A stretch of 64,000 nt of DNA from NCBI RefSeq assembly GCF_004745635.1, contig NZ_SRLB01000001.1, positions 310,001 through 374,000 on the forward strand, given 5' to 3'. Made by a program: the position numbers and the translations under genes. Under the pieces are notes generated by a model. The model worked only from the letters and a program-made list of their open reading frames with translations, had not been told where the DNA came from and made no database searches. Below are positions 1 through 8,724 of the stretch, in pieces. The DNA comes from Methylobacterium nonmethylotrophicum (GTDB taxonomy: Bacteria > Pseudomonadota > Alphaproteobacteria > Rhizobiales > Beijerinckiaceae). Positions within the stretch are counted from its first letter, which is position 1; every line of letters begins with the position of its first letter.

Positions 1-20
1 CAAAAATCTGCGATGACCCT

Positions 21-53
21 GGGGACTTGAGGGCTTGGGGACTTGGGGGGCTT
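21..53. repeat. Short G-rich tandem repeat (two units of about 16 bp)
   Basis: Two adjacent units, each starting GGGGACTT and ending GGGCTT or GGGGCTT, lie at 21-36 and 37-53. The runs of three or more G on one strand could in principle form a G-quadruplex. It lies upstream of a transposase remnant; no function can be assigned. Confidence 0.5.
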
Positions 54-192
54 GGCGCCGGCGGCGCTGGGCGGAGTCGCGGGTGGCTGTGAGCAGCCCC
101 TTGCGATGCCTGTCTTGTGTGCTTCCCTTTGGGGATGGGCTGCGGCGATCCGGAGCGCCCGAGCGAGGCGGAGCCGATCGAGCGGGTGCTGA

Positions 193-600
193 CAGCCGCA
201 CCGGCCGGAGAAGACCTCGCGCACTTCCTCCAAGCCGTCGGCGAGGGACCGCAAGGAACGGCGCGAGACGTCCCGCTCCGGCGGGTCCGAGCCTGGGCAC
301 GACGGGCGCGAGCGGGCTCTGAGCCGGGATCCGGATCAGGTCGTGGAGCGGCGGCCCGCCTGCCCGTCGGCCGGCGGCGAGCCGCTGCCCGACGCCCTGC
401 CGGCCGACATGGTCAGCCCGCACGAGCGCATCGACCTGCCGCCCGTCAGGCCGGTGGCCGCGCAGCACCGGCGCTTCGGCGTGAACTGCCCGGCCTGCCG
501 GACCGATGTGCCGGCGGACGCGGCCGCTTCGCCATCCGGGCCCATCCACATCGGCGCGTCATCCGGGCCGGTGGATGTTCAGTCGCCCCGGCCGTCCGAA
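193..600 (+). pseudogene. Remnant of IS66-family transposase (TnpC), N-terminal part only
   Basis: One frame is open from just after a stop at 190-192 to about 600 and reads like the N-terminal region of IS66 TnpC. It has a Ser/Lys linker (SRTSSKPS), an Arg/Glu-rich basic stretch (KERRETSR), PGHDGR, then HERIDLPPVRPV, HRRFGV and NCPAC from the zinc-ribbon segment. There is no start codon at the N-terminus, one expected CxxC is degraded to CPSAG, and the whole catalytic DDE part is missing. No TnpA or TnpB partner or terminal inverted repeats are visible. The family assignment is from motif memory; decay is read directly from the sequence. Confidence 0.55.
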
Positions 601-651
601 GCAAGTATCACAAAATTATCCGCTGGATTTGCGATAAGAAACCGTGGCACA

Positions 652-840
652 TCAAAAAATAAGCAGACTTGATTTGGCTTGCCGACGCAAGTCTGCTTGG
701 CCGGCCTGACGCGCATCCGCGTGGGCGTCGAACAGATCGAGGATCGCGTCGCCCCTGATCAGGACGAAGCGCCCGGCACGGCCGAGCAGCTCCGGCAGCT
801 TGGCGCGGTAGGTCGCTGTTTCCTGCTCGAGCGGTGCCAT
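652..840 (-). CDS. Small DUF5678-like protein, 62 aa, C-terminus probably altered
   Basis: A strong Shine-Dalgarno (AAGGAGG) stands about 8 nt before the ATG at 840, so the start is well supported. The protein begins MAPLEQETATYRAKLPELL and continues with GRFVLIRG and ILDLFDAHADARQAG, the layout of a small family that usually ends in a PFLVK-type tail. Here the last 15 residues (ADLRRQAKSSLLIF) read through the terminator hairpin and its U-run to a TGA. I infer that the original 3' end was lost and the terminator captured as coding. It is downstream of trpE on the same strand (83-nt gap). Function unknown. Confidence 0.6.
   Translation of the reverse strand: MAPLEQETATYRAKLPELLGRAGRFVLIRGDAILDLFDAHADARQAGQADLRRQAKSSLLIF
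653..698 (-). terminator. Intrinsic terminator on the minus strand
   Basis: An 11-bp perfect inverted repeat (AAGCAGACTTG at 661-671 and its complement at 688-698, 16-nt loop) is followed on the minus strand by ATTTTTT. It ends the minus-strand unit that contains the 62-aa gene and possibly trpE/ppiD upstream of it. The stop codon of the 62-aa gene lies inside the U-tract. Confidence 0.75.
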
Positions 841-923
841 GCGGGCCTCCTTCAGCGCCGCCTGCGACCGGCGATCGTCTGCCGCTCGCAAAGCATCGTC
901 ATCGGGCGCCCGAGCCCAGACCG

Positions 924-2438
924 CTACTGCCCCCGCCGCGCCTGGGCGGCGAAGCGCACCGCCTCCTCGGCGGCGCGGAACAGCGCCCTGGCCTTGTTGA
1001 CGCATTCCTGCTGCTCGGAGGCGGGATCCGAATCGTGCACGATGCCGGCGCCGGCCTGGACGTGCATGCGGCCATCCTTGACGATGGCGGTGCGCAGGAC
1101 GATGCAGGTGTCCATCTGGCCGTCGGCGCCGAAATAGCCGATGCAGCCGCCATAGGGCCCGCGCTTCTCGCGCTCGAGCTCGTCGATGATCTGCATCGCC
1201 CGCACCTTCGGGGCCCCCGAGACCGTGCCGGCCGGAAAACCGGCCGCCAGCGCCGACAGCGCGTCGTGCCGGGGATCGAGGCGGCCCTCGACGTTCGACA
1301 CGATGTGCATGACCTGGCTGTAGAACTCGAGGAAGAACGAATCCGTCACCCGCACGCTGCCGATCTCGGCGACGCGGCCGACGTCGTTGCGGCCGAGGTC
1401 GAGCAGCATCAGGTGCTCGGAGCGCTCCTTCGGGTCGGCGAGCAACTCGTCGGCGAGCGCCCTGTCCTCCTCCGGGCTCGCGCCGCGGCGGCGGGTGCCG
1501 GCGATCGGCCGGATCGTCACCGCCCCGTCGCGCACCCGCACCAGGATCTCGGGCGATGAGCAGACGATCTGGAAACCGCCGAAATCGAGGTAGCACAGGA
1601 ACGGCGCCGGATTGACCCGGCGCAGCGCCCGGTAGAGCGCGAACGGCCCTAACCCGAACGGCGCCTCGAAGCGCTGCGACAGCACCACCTGGAAGATGTC
1701 GCCGGCGGCGATGTACTCCTTGGCCCTGGCCACCATGCCCAGGAACTCGTCGGGGGCGACGTTCGAGACCGGGGCGGGGGCGGGGATCTCCGCCGGGTTC
1801 TGCCGCGCCTCGAGCGGCAGCGGACCGTCCAGCGCGTCGGCGGCGCGCTCCAGCCGCGCGAGCGCCGCCTCGTAGGCAGCTCGTGCCGAGACGCCCGCCG
1901 CCGGCCGGATCGGCGCCACCAGGGCGATCTCGTCGCGCACCGCGTCGAAGATCACCATCACGGTCGGGCGCACCAGGATCGCGTCCGGCACGCCGATCGG
2001 GTCGGGGTGGGGCGGGGCCAGGCGCTCCATCTCCCGGACCATGTCGTAGCCGAGATAGCCGAACAGGCCCGCCGCCATCGGGGGCAGGCCTGCTTCAGCG
2101 GGAATCGCGCTCTCGGCGATCAGCGCCCGCAGGCTGTCGAGGGGTGCGGCGTCGTCGGGCGCGAAGGCCGCGAGGTCGGGCGCCGCGGCGCGCTCGGCCC
2201 GGCCCTTCGTGCAGCGCCAGATCAGGTCGGGATCGAGGCCGATCATCGAGTAGCGGCCGCGCACCGCGCCGCCCTCGACCGATTCGAACAGGAAGGCGGC
2301 GCCCTCGCGGCCGGCCTTCAGCTTGAGGAAGGCGGCGACCGGCGTCTCGAGGTCGGCCACCAGGGTGGCGCGCAGGAGGACCGGGCGGCCTTCCGCGTAG
2401 GCCGCCGCCGCGGCCTCGGGGGAGGGGGCGGTGAGCAT
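924..2438 (-). CDS. trpE: Anthranilate synthase component I
   Basis: The 504-aa product makes anthranilate from chorismate, using ammonia from glutamine supplied by the TrpG partner: the first step of tryptophan synthesis, in the cytosol. The N-terminal half carries FLFESVEGG, the LLES-like tryptophan feedback site. The C-terminal chorismate-binding domain shows PIAGTRRRG, LMLLDLGRNDVGRV and SGAPKVRAMQIIDELE. Length fits the stand-alone TrpE. The ATG overlaps the ppiD stop by one base (TGATG), indicating translational coupling. No leader peptide or attenuator precedes it because ppiD abuts. TrpG is not visible downstream inside the window. Confidence 0.97.
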   Translation of the reverse strand: MLTAPSPEAAAAAYAEGRPVLLRATLVADLETPVAAFLKLKAGREGAAFLFESVEGGAVRGRYSMIGLDPDLIWRCTKGRAERAAAPDLAAFAPDDAAPLDSLRALIAESAIPAEAGLPPMAAGLFGYLGYDMVREMERLAPPHPDPIGVPDAILVRPTVMVIFDAVRDEIALVAPIRPAAGVSARAAYEAALARLERAADALDGPLPLEARQNPAEIPAPAPVSNVAPDEFLGMVARAKEYIAAGDIFQVVLSQRFEAPFGLGPFALYRALRRVNPAPFLCYLDFGGFQIVCSSPEILVRVRDGAVTIRPIAGTRRRGASPEEDRALADELLADPKERSEHLMLLDLGRNDVGRVAEIGSVRVTDSFFLEFYSQVMHIVSNVEGRLDPRHDALSALAAGFPAGTVSGAPKVRAMQIIDELEREKRGPYGGCIGYFGADGQMDTCIVLRTAIVKDGRMHVQAGAGIVHDSDPASEQQECVNKARALFRAAEEAVRFAAQARRGQ

Positions 2439-4342
2439 CAGTACTCGCCGCCGATGGCGCGCCGGAACGCCGCTTCGTTCACCGAGACGCCGGCCTGCTT
2501 CTGCACGTCGGCGATGTACTGGGCGAGCACGTCGTCGGCGAGGGCCGTGCGGTACTGCTGCTCCACCGAGACCGCGCCGGCGGCCCCCGGCACGAAGGCC
2601 GGCACGGTGGCGCTGGTGACCCTGAACACCACCCGGGCGGTCCCCTCGCCGGAGGCCGCGCCGGCCTTCGCCACGGGGGTCGCGAAGACGCGCGCGACGC
2701 TCTCCGCCGTCAGCCCGTCCTTGCCGCGGCCGCGGGCGAGGTCGGTCACGGTCCTGGCCTCCTGGCCGAGGGAGGTCGCCACCGCCTCGATCGCCTCGCC
2801 CTTGTCGAGCCGCTCGGTCGCCTCGCGGGCCTTCGCGGCGAGCCGGCGCGAGACCTCGTCGGCCTTCCACTGCGCCACGACGGCGTCGCGCACCTCGGCC
2901 AGCGGCTTGTCGTGGGCTGGGTCGACCTTGGTCACGTCGTACCAGAGATAGCCGCCCGAGCGGGTGCGCAGGGCCTCGTTGTCGGCCCCCATGTCGCTGC
3001 GGAAGATCGCCGCGAGCGTCGCGTCCTTGTCGGGGACCGCCTCGACCGCCTTGCCCTGCGGGTCGCGGCCCTGCGCGTCCACCGCCGGCACGGTGACGAG
3101 GGACAGGCCCTGCTCCCGGGCGATGTCGGCGAGCGGCTTGGCGCCGGCGCGCTGGTCCTCGATCGCGTCGTGGACCTTCTCGAGCCCGTCCCGGGCCTTG
3201 TCGCGGGCGATCTCGGTGCGGACCTCGCCCGCCACCGCCTCGAACGGCTTGCGGGCCGCCGGCTGGACGCTGGTCACCCGCAGCAGCACCGCGCCGAAGC
3301 GCCCCTTGACCGGCTCGCTCACGGCGTTCGGCTCGGCCGCGAAGGCGGCCTCGGCCACCGCCGGGTCGAACAGCTCGGACTTCGCGAAGGTGCCGAGGTC
3401 GAGCGCCTTGGCGTCGAGCCCGCGCTCGGTGGCGACCTGGTCGAAGGTCACCTCGCCGCTGCGGATGCGGGCGAGCGCCGCCGTGGCGTCGGCCTCGTTG
3501 GCGAAGACGATCTGCTGGATCGCGCGCTTCTCAGGGGTCCCGAAGCGGGTCTGCTCCGCCTCGTAGCGGGCGCGCGCCTCGGCCTCCGGCACGGCGTCGG
3601 GCTTGGCGAGCGTCGCGGGGTCGAGGATCAGCAGGGTCACGGCGCGGTATTCGGGCGCCCGGAACGCGCTCTTGCGCTCGGTGTAGAAGGTCGTGACCTC
3701 GTCCTCGCTCGGGGCCGGGATCTCGCCGGCAGCGGCTTCCGGCAGGGTGAAGGACGCGGCAGCGCGCCGCTCGGAGGTGTAGCGGTGGATCGCCTCGCGG
3801 GCCGCGAGTGAGACCGGCAGCTCGGCCGTGATGGCCTCGGCGAGCTGGAGCCGCGCCGCCACCGCCCGCTGCTCCTGCACGAAGCCCTGCTCGGTCAGGC
3901 CGGCCTGGCGCAGGGTGTCCCGGAAGGTGTTGACGTCGAAGGCGCCGCCCGGGCCCTTGAACGCCGGCTCCTCCTGGATCAGGCGGATCACGGCCGCGTC
4001 CGGGATGCGCAGGCCGAGATCCCGGGTCTTCTGGTCGAGGGAGGCCTCGGTGATCAGCTGCGCCAGCACCTGCCGGTCGAGGCCGAGCGCCTTGGCCTGG
4101 TCCGGCGTGATCGGCCGGCGGCTCTGGCGCGACAGGCGCTGGATCTGGTTCTGGTAGGCGGTGCGCAGGGCCTCGGCCGGGATCGGCGTGCTGCCGACCG
4201 TCGCGACGTTGTTGCTGCCGCCGCCGCGAAAGATGTCGCCGATGCCGAAGATGGCGAGGCCCGCGATCAGGAGGCCGAACACCACCGTCACCACGATCTT
4301 GCCGAGCCAGCTCTGGCTGGCGGCGCGGAACCCCTGGAGCAT
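2438..4342 (-). CDS. ppiD: Peptidylprolyl isomerase, SurA/PpiD type, membrane-anchored
   Basis: The 634-aa periplasmic folding factor is anchored by one N-terminal segment (about residues 13-36, [20 protein letters not shown]). A SurA_N-like chaperone region follows ([20 protein letters not shown]), then a parvulin-type domain near the middle ([15 protein letters not shown] to [12 protein letters not shown]) and a long C-terminal arm. The ATG at 4342 starts [15 protein letters not shown], typical of alphaproteobacterial homologues; the frame remains open further upstream but without such similarity. It is divergent from tpiA and coupled to trpE downstream, a common arrangement in Rhizobiales-like genomes. 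Confidence 0.93.
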   Translation of the reverse strand: MLQGFRAASQSWLGKIVVTVVFGLLIAGLAIFGIGDIFRGGGSNNVATVGSTPIPAEALRTAYQNQIQRLSRQSRRPITPDQAKALGLDRQVLAQLITEASLDQKTRDLGLRIPDAAVIRLIQEEPAFKGPGGAFDVNTFRDTLRQAGLTEQGFVQEQRAVAARLQLAEAITAELPVSLAAREAIHRYTSERRAAASFTLPEAAAGEIPAPSEDEVTTFYTERKSAFRAPEYRAVTLLILDPATLAKPDAVPEAEARARYEAEQTRFGTPEKRAIQQIVFANEADATAALARIRSGEVTFDQVATERGLDAKALDLGTFAKSELFDPAVAEAAFAAEPNAVSEPVKGRFGAVLLRVTSVQPAARKPFEAVAGEVRTEIARDKARDGLEKVHDAIEDQRAGAKPLADIAREQGLSLVTVPAVDAQGRDPQGKAVEAVPDKDATLAAIFRSDMGADNEALRTRSGGYLWYDVTKVDPAHDKPLAEVRDAVVAQWKADEVSRRLAAKAREATERLDKGEAIEAVATSLGQEARTVTDLARGRGKDGLTAESVARVFATPVAKAGAASGEGTARVVFRVTSATVPAFVPGAAGAVSVEQQYRTALADDVLAQYIADVQKQAGVSVNEAAFRRAIGGEY

Positions 4343-4532
4343 CGCGATCCTCGGAAAACCCGTGAGGACGCCGCCCGCGAGGGGGCGGCGCCCGGATCCG
4401 GCCGCGATACCGCATAAGCGCCGCAAGGCAAAGGGCGGCGGTTCCCGCGCGTTTCGCCGACCGTCCCGGCCGGGTTTGCCGCCCGTCCGCGGACCTGTTA
4501 CCCGGCAGCGCTCGACGACGATGGGGAGAGAC

Positions 4533-5294
4533 ATGACGACCGAACGGCCGCGCCCGCTGGTGGCGGGAAACTGGAAGATGAACGGCCTCAAGGCCTCGCT
4601 GACGGTGGCCGAGGCGGTCCGGGACGGCCTCGACGCGGGCCTCGCCCAGCACATCGACGTGCTGGTCTGCCCGCCCGCGACCCTGGTGGGAGCGGTCGCG
4701 GCGGCGCTCGCGGGCTCGCCCGTCAAGGTCGGCGGCCAGGACGTGCATGCCGAGGCGAGCGGCGCCTATACGGGCGACGTCTCGGCCGAGATGCTGGCGG
4801 ATCTGGGCGCCGCCTACACCATCGTCGGGCATTCCGAGCGCCGGGCCTACCACCACGAGAGCGACGCGGACGTCCGCGCCAAGGCGCTCGCCGCCCGCCG
4901 GGCGGGCCTCGTGGCGATCATCTGCGTCGGCGAGACCCGCGAGGAGCGCGAGGCCGGCCGGACCCTCGCGATCGTGCGCGGCCAGCTTGCCGGCTCGCTG
5001 CCCGACGGCGCCACGCCGGCCGACACGGTGATCGCCTACGAGCCGGTCTGGGCGATCGGCACCGGCCTCACCCCGACCACGAACGACGTCGCCGAGGTCC
5101 ACGCCCTGATCCGGCAGGAGCTCCGGGCGCGGCTCGGCGCCGAGGGGGCTCGGGTGCGGATCCTCTACGGCGGCTCGGTCAAGCCGTCGAACGCGGTTGA
5201 GCTGATGGGCGTCGCCGATGTCGACGGGGCGCTCGTGGGTGGCGCGAGCCTGAAGGCCGAGGATTTTCTCGGCATCGCGGCGGCGTATCGCTGA
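4533..5294 (+). CDS. tpiA: Triosephosphate isomerase
   Basis: The 253-aa TIM-barrel enzyme interconverts dihydroxyacetone phosphate and glyceraldehyde 3-phosphate. It shows the N-terminal NWKMN with the active-site Lys, GHSERR with the electrophilic His, the catalytic Glu in [11 protein letters not shown], and the phosphate-binding YGGSVKPSN near the C-terminus. The chosen ATG has GGGGAG 4-5 nt upstream; an in-frame ATG 12 nt earlier lies within that ribosome binding site. The gene is divergent from ppiD with about 190 bp between the starts. Confidence 0.97.
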   Translation: MTTERPRPLVAGNWKMNGLKASLTVAEAVRDGLDAGLAQHIDVLVCPPATLVGAVAAALAGSPVKVGGQDVHAEASGAYTGDVSAEMLADLGAAYTIVGHSERRAYHHESDADVRAKALAARRAGLVAIICVGETREEREAGRTLAIVRGQLAGSLPDGATPADTVIAYEPVWAIGTGLTPTTNDVAEVHALIRQELRARLGAEGARVRILYGGSVKPSNAVELMGVADVDGALVGGASLKAEDFLGIAAAYR

Positions 5295-6269
5295 GGCGGG
5301 GCCGCCGGGCCTCGGCGGGCGCGGGACGCGCCGAAGGACGGCATCAGGATCGATGACCGCCGGACGCCCGTCCGCTCTTGCGGCTCCCGTCCGCGGCAAT
5401 GCCGGGGCCGCGCAGGCGGAGCCCGGATTGCCGCAGGGAGCCGAGACGCTCGCAGGCAAGCGCGTGACGTGGGCTGCCGTCCGCGCTTGCCTGAACCATC
5501 GGGATTCTCGATCCCCGGCTCCGGACGTCTGCGCGATCCCTAAGAGCCCTCCTTCGAGGTCAGTCGAGCGTTGATCCGCTGACGCCTCGGGACGGGGTTT
5601 GGGGATACGGCGTCCGTCACCGCCCCGGATCGCGCCGTCGTGTAGCGTGGCGCCGCAATCGGGCGCTGCAAGTCCTTTGTTCCTGCTGCCTTGTCGACGA
5701 CGGGCCGGACCTCGCTTCGTCGGAAATCGCTCGAGGCGCGCTGCGGCCTGCGCCGATGCTTGTTCGCGTCCGGTCCGCTGGCTTGTCGGCGGTATACGGG
5801 ACCTCTGTGGCTCGAGGGCGCCCAATCCGCTCGTGTCGCCGGCCTGCTCGTTCCCGGTGCGGCGACCCTCTCGCCCACCTCGTCCCTGCCTGGCCTGGTG
5901 CCCTGGTCCGGCTTCCGCCCGGAGCCGGTGACAGGCAGCCTCACGAGCGCTGCGGTATCGGTCGCGCAGATCCTCGGGCGACGCGGATTCGGATGGTCAC
6001 TGCACGCCCGCATGGTCCTTGCGCCGTAAGGCGCAGCAGCCCGTTACGCCACCACGCCGATGAACACCCGCTGCGAGGAAGATGCTGTGTGCCGGACAAT
6101 GAAGTGAGACTTATCCAGTATCAACGGTTCGTCGGCAGGGGCCATCACCCACGTAGATGCAAGCTCCGATTGCATCTTGAGAGCGACGTTGTCCGCGCGG
6201 ATGCCAGTCATGTCTGGTCACGCACAACTTTCTAGCGTGCGATAGCCTTGAGAGGCAACACATCCACTC
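5295..6269. other. Intergenic stretch without a recognisable gene
   Basis: Several open frames cross about 5540-6240 on both strands, but none has a convincing ribosome binding site, a known motif or the GC3 pattern of the neighbouring genes. Base composition becomes less GC-rich toward 6100-6300. It may be decayed mobile DNA, but no transposase or integrase motif was recognised. Confidence 0.5.
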
Positions 6270-6437
6270 TCAAATCCAATTTTTTTCACCCTGAAGCAGA
6301 AAATGCAAGACAGCCGCGAGTTGCCGAGCACGTTCCGGTGTAATTGCGAATTCCTCATTTTTGTCGGCGGCTTTCAGCAGCTCCTTAACCAGTTCATCTG
6401 CAGCCGCTTTTGCATCTTCGCCTGAGACTATATTCAT
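6270..6437 (-). CDS. Micro-protein, 55 aa, unknown function
   Basis: The frame starts MNIVSGEDAKAAADELVKE, continues with LLKAADKNEEFAITPE and ends in ARQLAAVLHFLLQGEKNWI followed by TGA. The ATG at 6437 is preceded by GAGGGAGAGG and AGGA within 20 nt, a strong ribosome binding region. The protein is acidic in its N-terminal half and looks helical, with an amphipathic pattern. Codon use is less GC-rich than the surrounding genome. It sits in a gene-poor stretch. I do not recognise a family; expression is an inference from the ribosome binding site and the coherent sequence. Confidence 0.5.
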   Translation of the reverse strand: MNIVSGEDAKAAADELVKELLKAADKNEEFAITPERARQLAAVLHFLLQGEKNWI

Positions 6438-7071
6438 ATCCTATTGCCTCTCCCTCAGGCGTGCTTCTAGCATCGACCTCCACTGCGCACCAGCAACGAT
6501 CGGTTGAAAAATTTATAGATCGCCTTCCCCGACATGTAGTGGGACTATGCCCAAAGGTGATTCTTGCCTGCGGAATCAGAGGCGTTCGATTGCCGGGCTG
6601 CCCGCGTCCAGCATGACGATGGAACGCATCGTCACGGTATTCATCCATCTTGCTTAGGCTGGATTGGGGAGGATGGTGCGAAGACGCTCGACCAGTGCGT
6701 CATGGGACGACCCGGGGTCAACCGCGGATCGGCGTGGCGCCGCCTGTGGGTTCGCGAGAGCCGGTTCGCGAGGTAGCGCTCGCTGAGGGCGCCCGGACAG
6801 GTCTGCCCTGGCGGCGGTCGCCCGTCGGACCGAGCCCGGAACCGTGCCAGGTCGGTCGCCACGGCGTGCAGGCGTGAACCGGACGGTGTGCCACGAACGG
6901 CGTCCGGCGCGACGGCGACCATCGCGGGCAGCGCCCTCCCGGCGACTGTGCCGGCAACTCCGACCAGCGCATCCGCGGCACCGTCGCGGACGGGATACCG
7001 TCTCCGACGATCGGCATCTCCCCAGAGAGATACGAACGTAGAGTCCGACTATAAATTCTCGTGATCGATCA
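6438..7071. other. Intergenic stretch, no supported gene
   Basis: Open frames of 60-100 codons occur on both strands, as expected in GC-rich DNA. None shows a motif, signal peptide or clear ribosome binding site. I see no strong hairpin with a U-tract and no tRNA-like fold. Confidence 0.45.
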
Positions 7072-7671
7072 TCAGAGCAATCTGTAATCCCATGTAACCT
7101 GCGTCTTTCTGACGGAGGCGGGGACGCCGGTCGCTAAACAATTCTGAGGAATGGCACCTGTAACTATCGAACCGATACCGACGATTGAGCCCGCTCCAAT
7201 GTGGGAGCCCTTCAACAGTCTGACCGATTCCGCAATCCAGACGCGATCTTCAATGGTAATATCTTTTCCATAATTCAGTCTCGTGTTGGTATTTATATCG
7301 ATGATAGAGTGAAGATCGCTCACGGTCGCAAAAAATCCATCAGCGATAATGCAATTTCTTCCTATGGAAATATCAAAACTTTCTGCCGCATGCAATACAG
7401 CCTTATTTGTGAAACCTGTATTTTCGCCAATATTTATTGTCGAGTCATGTTTCGCATAGATATTAAGGCGAGCGAGTTGAGCATTTTTGCCAACAAATAT
7501 ACTACAGTTGTGGCCTATATCCATCATGAATTCGTAAGAATTCACCCACTCTTGGATATTAACATAATTATTATCGCCATTAAGAATGATTATCCCCGAG
7601 CAGCGACTTTTTGTTTGTGCATCGATTATGACCGTATTGTTGTTGCCATTATCAACCAGATTGATGGGCAT
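7072..7671 (-). CDS. Hexapeptide-repeat (left-handed beta-helix) acyltransferase, AT-rich
   Basis: The 199-aa protein is built of degenerate hexapeptide turns (INIGENTGFTN, ISIGRNCIIADG, ITIEDRVWIAESV, IGAGSIVGIGSIVTG) and ends with a GVPASVRKT-type cap. SDLHSIID near residue 121 matches the catalytic-His region of polysaccharide O-acyltransferases. It therefore probably transfers an acetyl or acyl group from CoA to a sugar or glycan. The ATG at 7671 has AGGAA about 9 nt upstream. The gene is strikingly AT-rich against flanks near 65-70% GC, indicating recent acquisition. No glycosyltransferase or export genes lie beside it, so the substrate is unknown. An N-terminal extension in the same frame is GC-rich and probably not translated. 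Confidence 0.85.
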   Translation of the reverse strand: MPINLVDNGNNNTVIIDAQTKSRCSGIIILNGDNNYVNIQEWVNSYEFMMDIGHNCSIFVGKNAQLARLNIYAKHDSTINIGENTGFTNKAVLHAAESFDISIGRNCIIADGFFATVSDLHSIIDINTNTRLNYGKDITIEDRVWIAESVRLLKGSHIGAGSIVGIGSIVTGAIPQNCLATGVPASVRKTQVTWDYRLL

Positions 7672-8121
7672 AACGCATGTTCCTGAGGACTCGCCATCGC
7701 AGAGAACAGGCTCCCGCCCGACAGCCGCAAACGCACGGACGCATCGGGACGACAGCGGTGGCCTTTGCGCGTCCGCATCCACGCGCCTGCGAGGTTGCCC
7801 AAGCACTTCGCGGTTGCTTCGTGCATTGCACTAACAGGCTGTAGCAGCGAGAGGCGGCCATGAGCAAGGAGGCTGCCATGAGCAAGGACCATGCCTGAGA
7901 GACGACCGTAGCGGGGCAGTGCGGCCAGCGCGCACCCGAGCCTCGTCACCGTGCGGTCGAGGGCGTATCCGGCCGGCGGCCGGGCGGACGCTCGCCTGTG
8001 CCCCGCACGAAACCGGAGAAATCGGAATTGCCGGAAAGGCATCGGAACATTCCGGCTGTCGCGCGTCGGAACGCGGCCGGATCGCTCAGCCTGAGGCTCT
8101 GCAGGACGACCCGAAAGTCCC
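7672..8121. other. Intergenic stretch between acyltransferase and tRNA-Val
   Basis: Composition returns from AT-rich to GC-rich here. No coding frame with a convincing start or motif was found. A short direct repeat (CATGAGCAAGGA at about 7860 and 7877) is visible. I see no integrase and no duplicated tRNA end that would prove an attachment site. Confidence 0.4.
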
Positions 8122-8197
8122 TGGTGGGCGGTGACGGGCTCGAACCGCCGACCCTCTCGGTGTAAACGAGATGCTCTACCGACTGAGCTAACCGCCC
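8122..8197 (-). tRNA. tRNA-Val (anticodon UAC)
   Basis: A 76-nt cloverleaf on the minus strand: acceptor GGGCGGT pairs with ACCGCCC, then A and encoded CCA. The D-arm is TAGCTCAGTCGGTAGAGC, the anticodon stem TCTCG/CGAGA encloses loop TTTACAC giving anticodon TAC, and the T-arm contains GGTTCGAACC. It closely resembles the standard bacterial valine tRNA reading GUA. Confidence 0.97.
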
Positions 8198-8286
8198 GGG
8201 AGCCGGCATGGTTAAGGGGCGAGCGCCGCGAGCGCAAGGGTTCGGGCACCCGTCTCGTCCTCGCCCGACTTTCTCGAGCCGGCGGC

Positions 8287-8315
8287 TTGACAGGGTAGGG
8301 GGCTCCCCATACACC
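8287..8315 (+). promoter_or_regulatory. Putative promoter of the tRNA-Asp pair
   Basis: A perfect -35 hexamer TTGACA at 8287-8292 is followed, after 16-17 nt, by a weak -10 (ATACAC or TACACC at 8309-8315). It lies about 30 nt upstream of the first tRNA-Asp. The -10 is imperfect, so this is moderate evidence. Confidence 0.5.
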
Positions 8316-8344
8316 CCCGCCATCGCAGCACTGCGAGACGCCGG

Positions 8345-8421
8345 GCGGACGTAGCTCAGTCGGTTAGAGTGCCGGCCTGTCACGCCGGAGGTCGCGGGTT
8401 CGAGCCCCGTCGTCCGCGCCA
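8345..8421 (+). tRNA. tRNA-Asp (anticodon GUC), copy 1
   Basis: A 77-nt cloverleaf with acceptor GCGGACG/CGTCCGC, discriminator G and encoded CCA. The anticodon stem CCGGC/GCCGG encloses CTGTCAC, anticodon GTC, and the T-arm carries GGTTCGAGCC. It is followed 57 nt later by a near-identical copy that differs in compensating acceptor-stem bases. Confidence 0.97.
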
Positions 8422-8478
8422 TTGTCCCCTTTCCGAGGATGGGCAGCTCTGGCTGCCGGGGTCACGCGAGCACGCCGC

Positions 8479-8555
8479 GCGGGCGTAGCTCAGTTGGTTA
8501 GAGTGCCGGCCTGTCACGCCGGAGGTCGCGGGTTCGAGCCCCGTCGCCCGCGCCA
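8479..8555 (+). tRNA. tRNA-Asp (anticodon GUC), copy 2
   Basis: A 77-nt cloverleaf with acceptor GCGGGCG/CGCCCGC, discriminator G and CCA, anticodon GTC. Apart from the acceptor-stem change at the fifth base pair (A-T to G-C) and one D-loop base, it equals the first copy, consistent with tandem duplication and co-transcription. Confidence 0.97.
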
Positions 8556-8724
8556 AACCCGATCTCTGCACGCTTGCCACACCCGCTCTCGACGGCCCTC
8601 CTGTTGCAGCGTGACGACGTCGACGCGCACCGTGAACACCCAAGCCGGCCCACCCCAAAAATCTCCACAATCCGCCGACAGGTGCGCGCTCTCGCATGGC
8701 CGTGCTGTCCAGGAATCGCCAGAG

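Noticed and set aside
336..551. 71-codon minus frame
   Set aside because: It is antisense to the IS66-like remnant, which has recognisable family motifs on the plus strand.
2439..2870. Upstream extension of the trpE frame to a longer protein
   Set aside because: That stretch is the coding region of ppiD in another frame; the TGATG overlap sets the real trpE start.
5540..6240. Several overlapping frames of 100-160 codons on both strands
   Set aside because: No ribosome binding site, no motif and no coding-like codon pattern; overlapping frames on both strands indicate chance openness.
7672..7806. N-terminal extension of the AT-rich acyltransferase frame
   Set aside because: The extension is GC-rich and not protein-like; the ATG at 7671 has its own ribosome binding site and marks the composition change.
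7072..8197. Integrated element with tRNA-Val as attachment site
   Set aside because: No integrase gene and no duplicated tRNA 3' end were found in the window, so only the foreign composition of one gene is supported.
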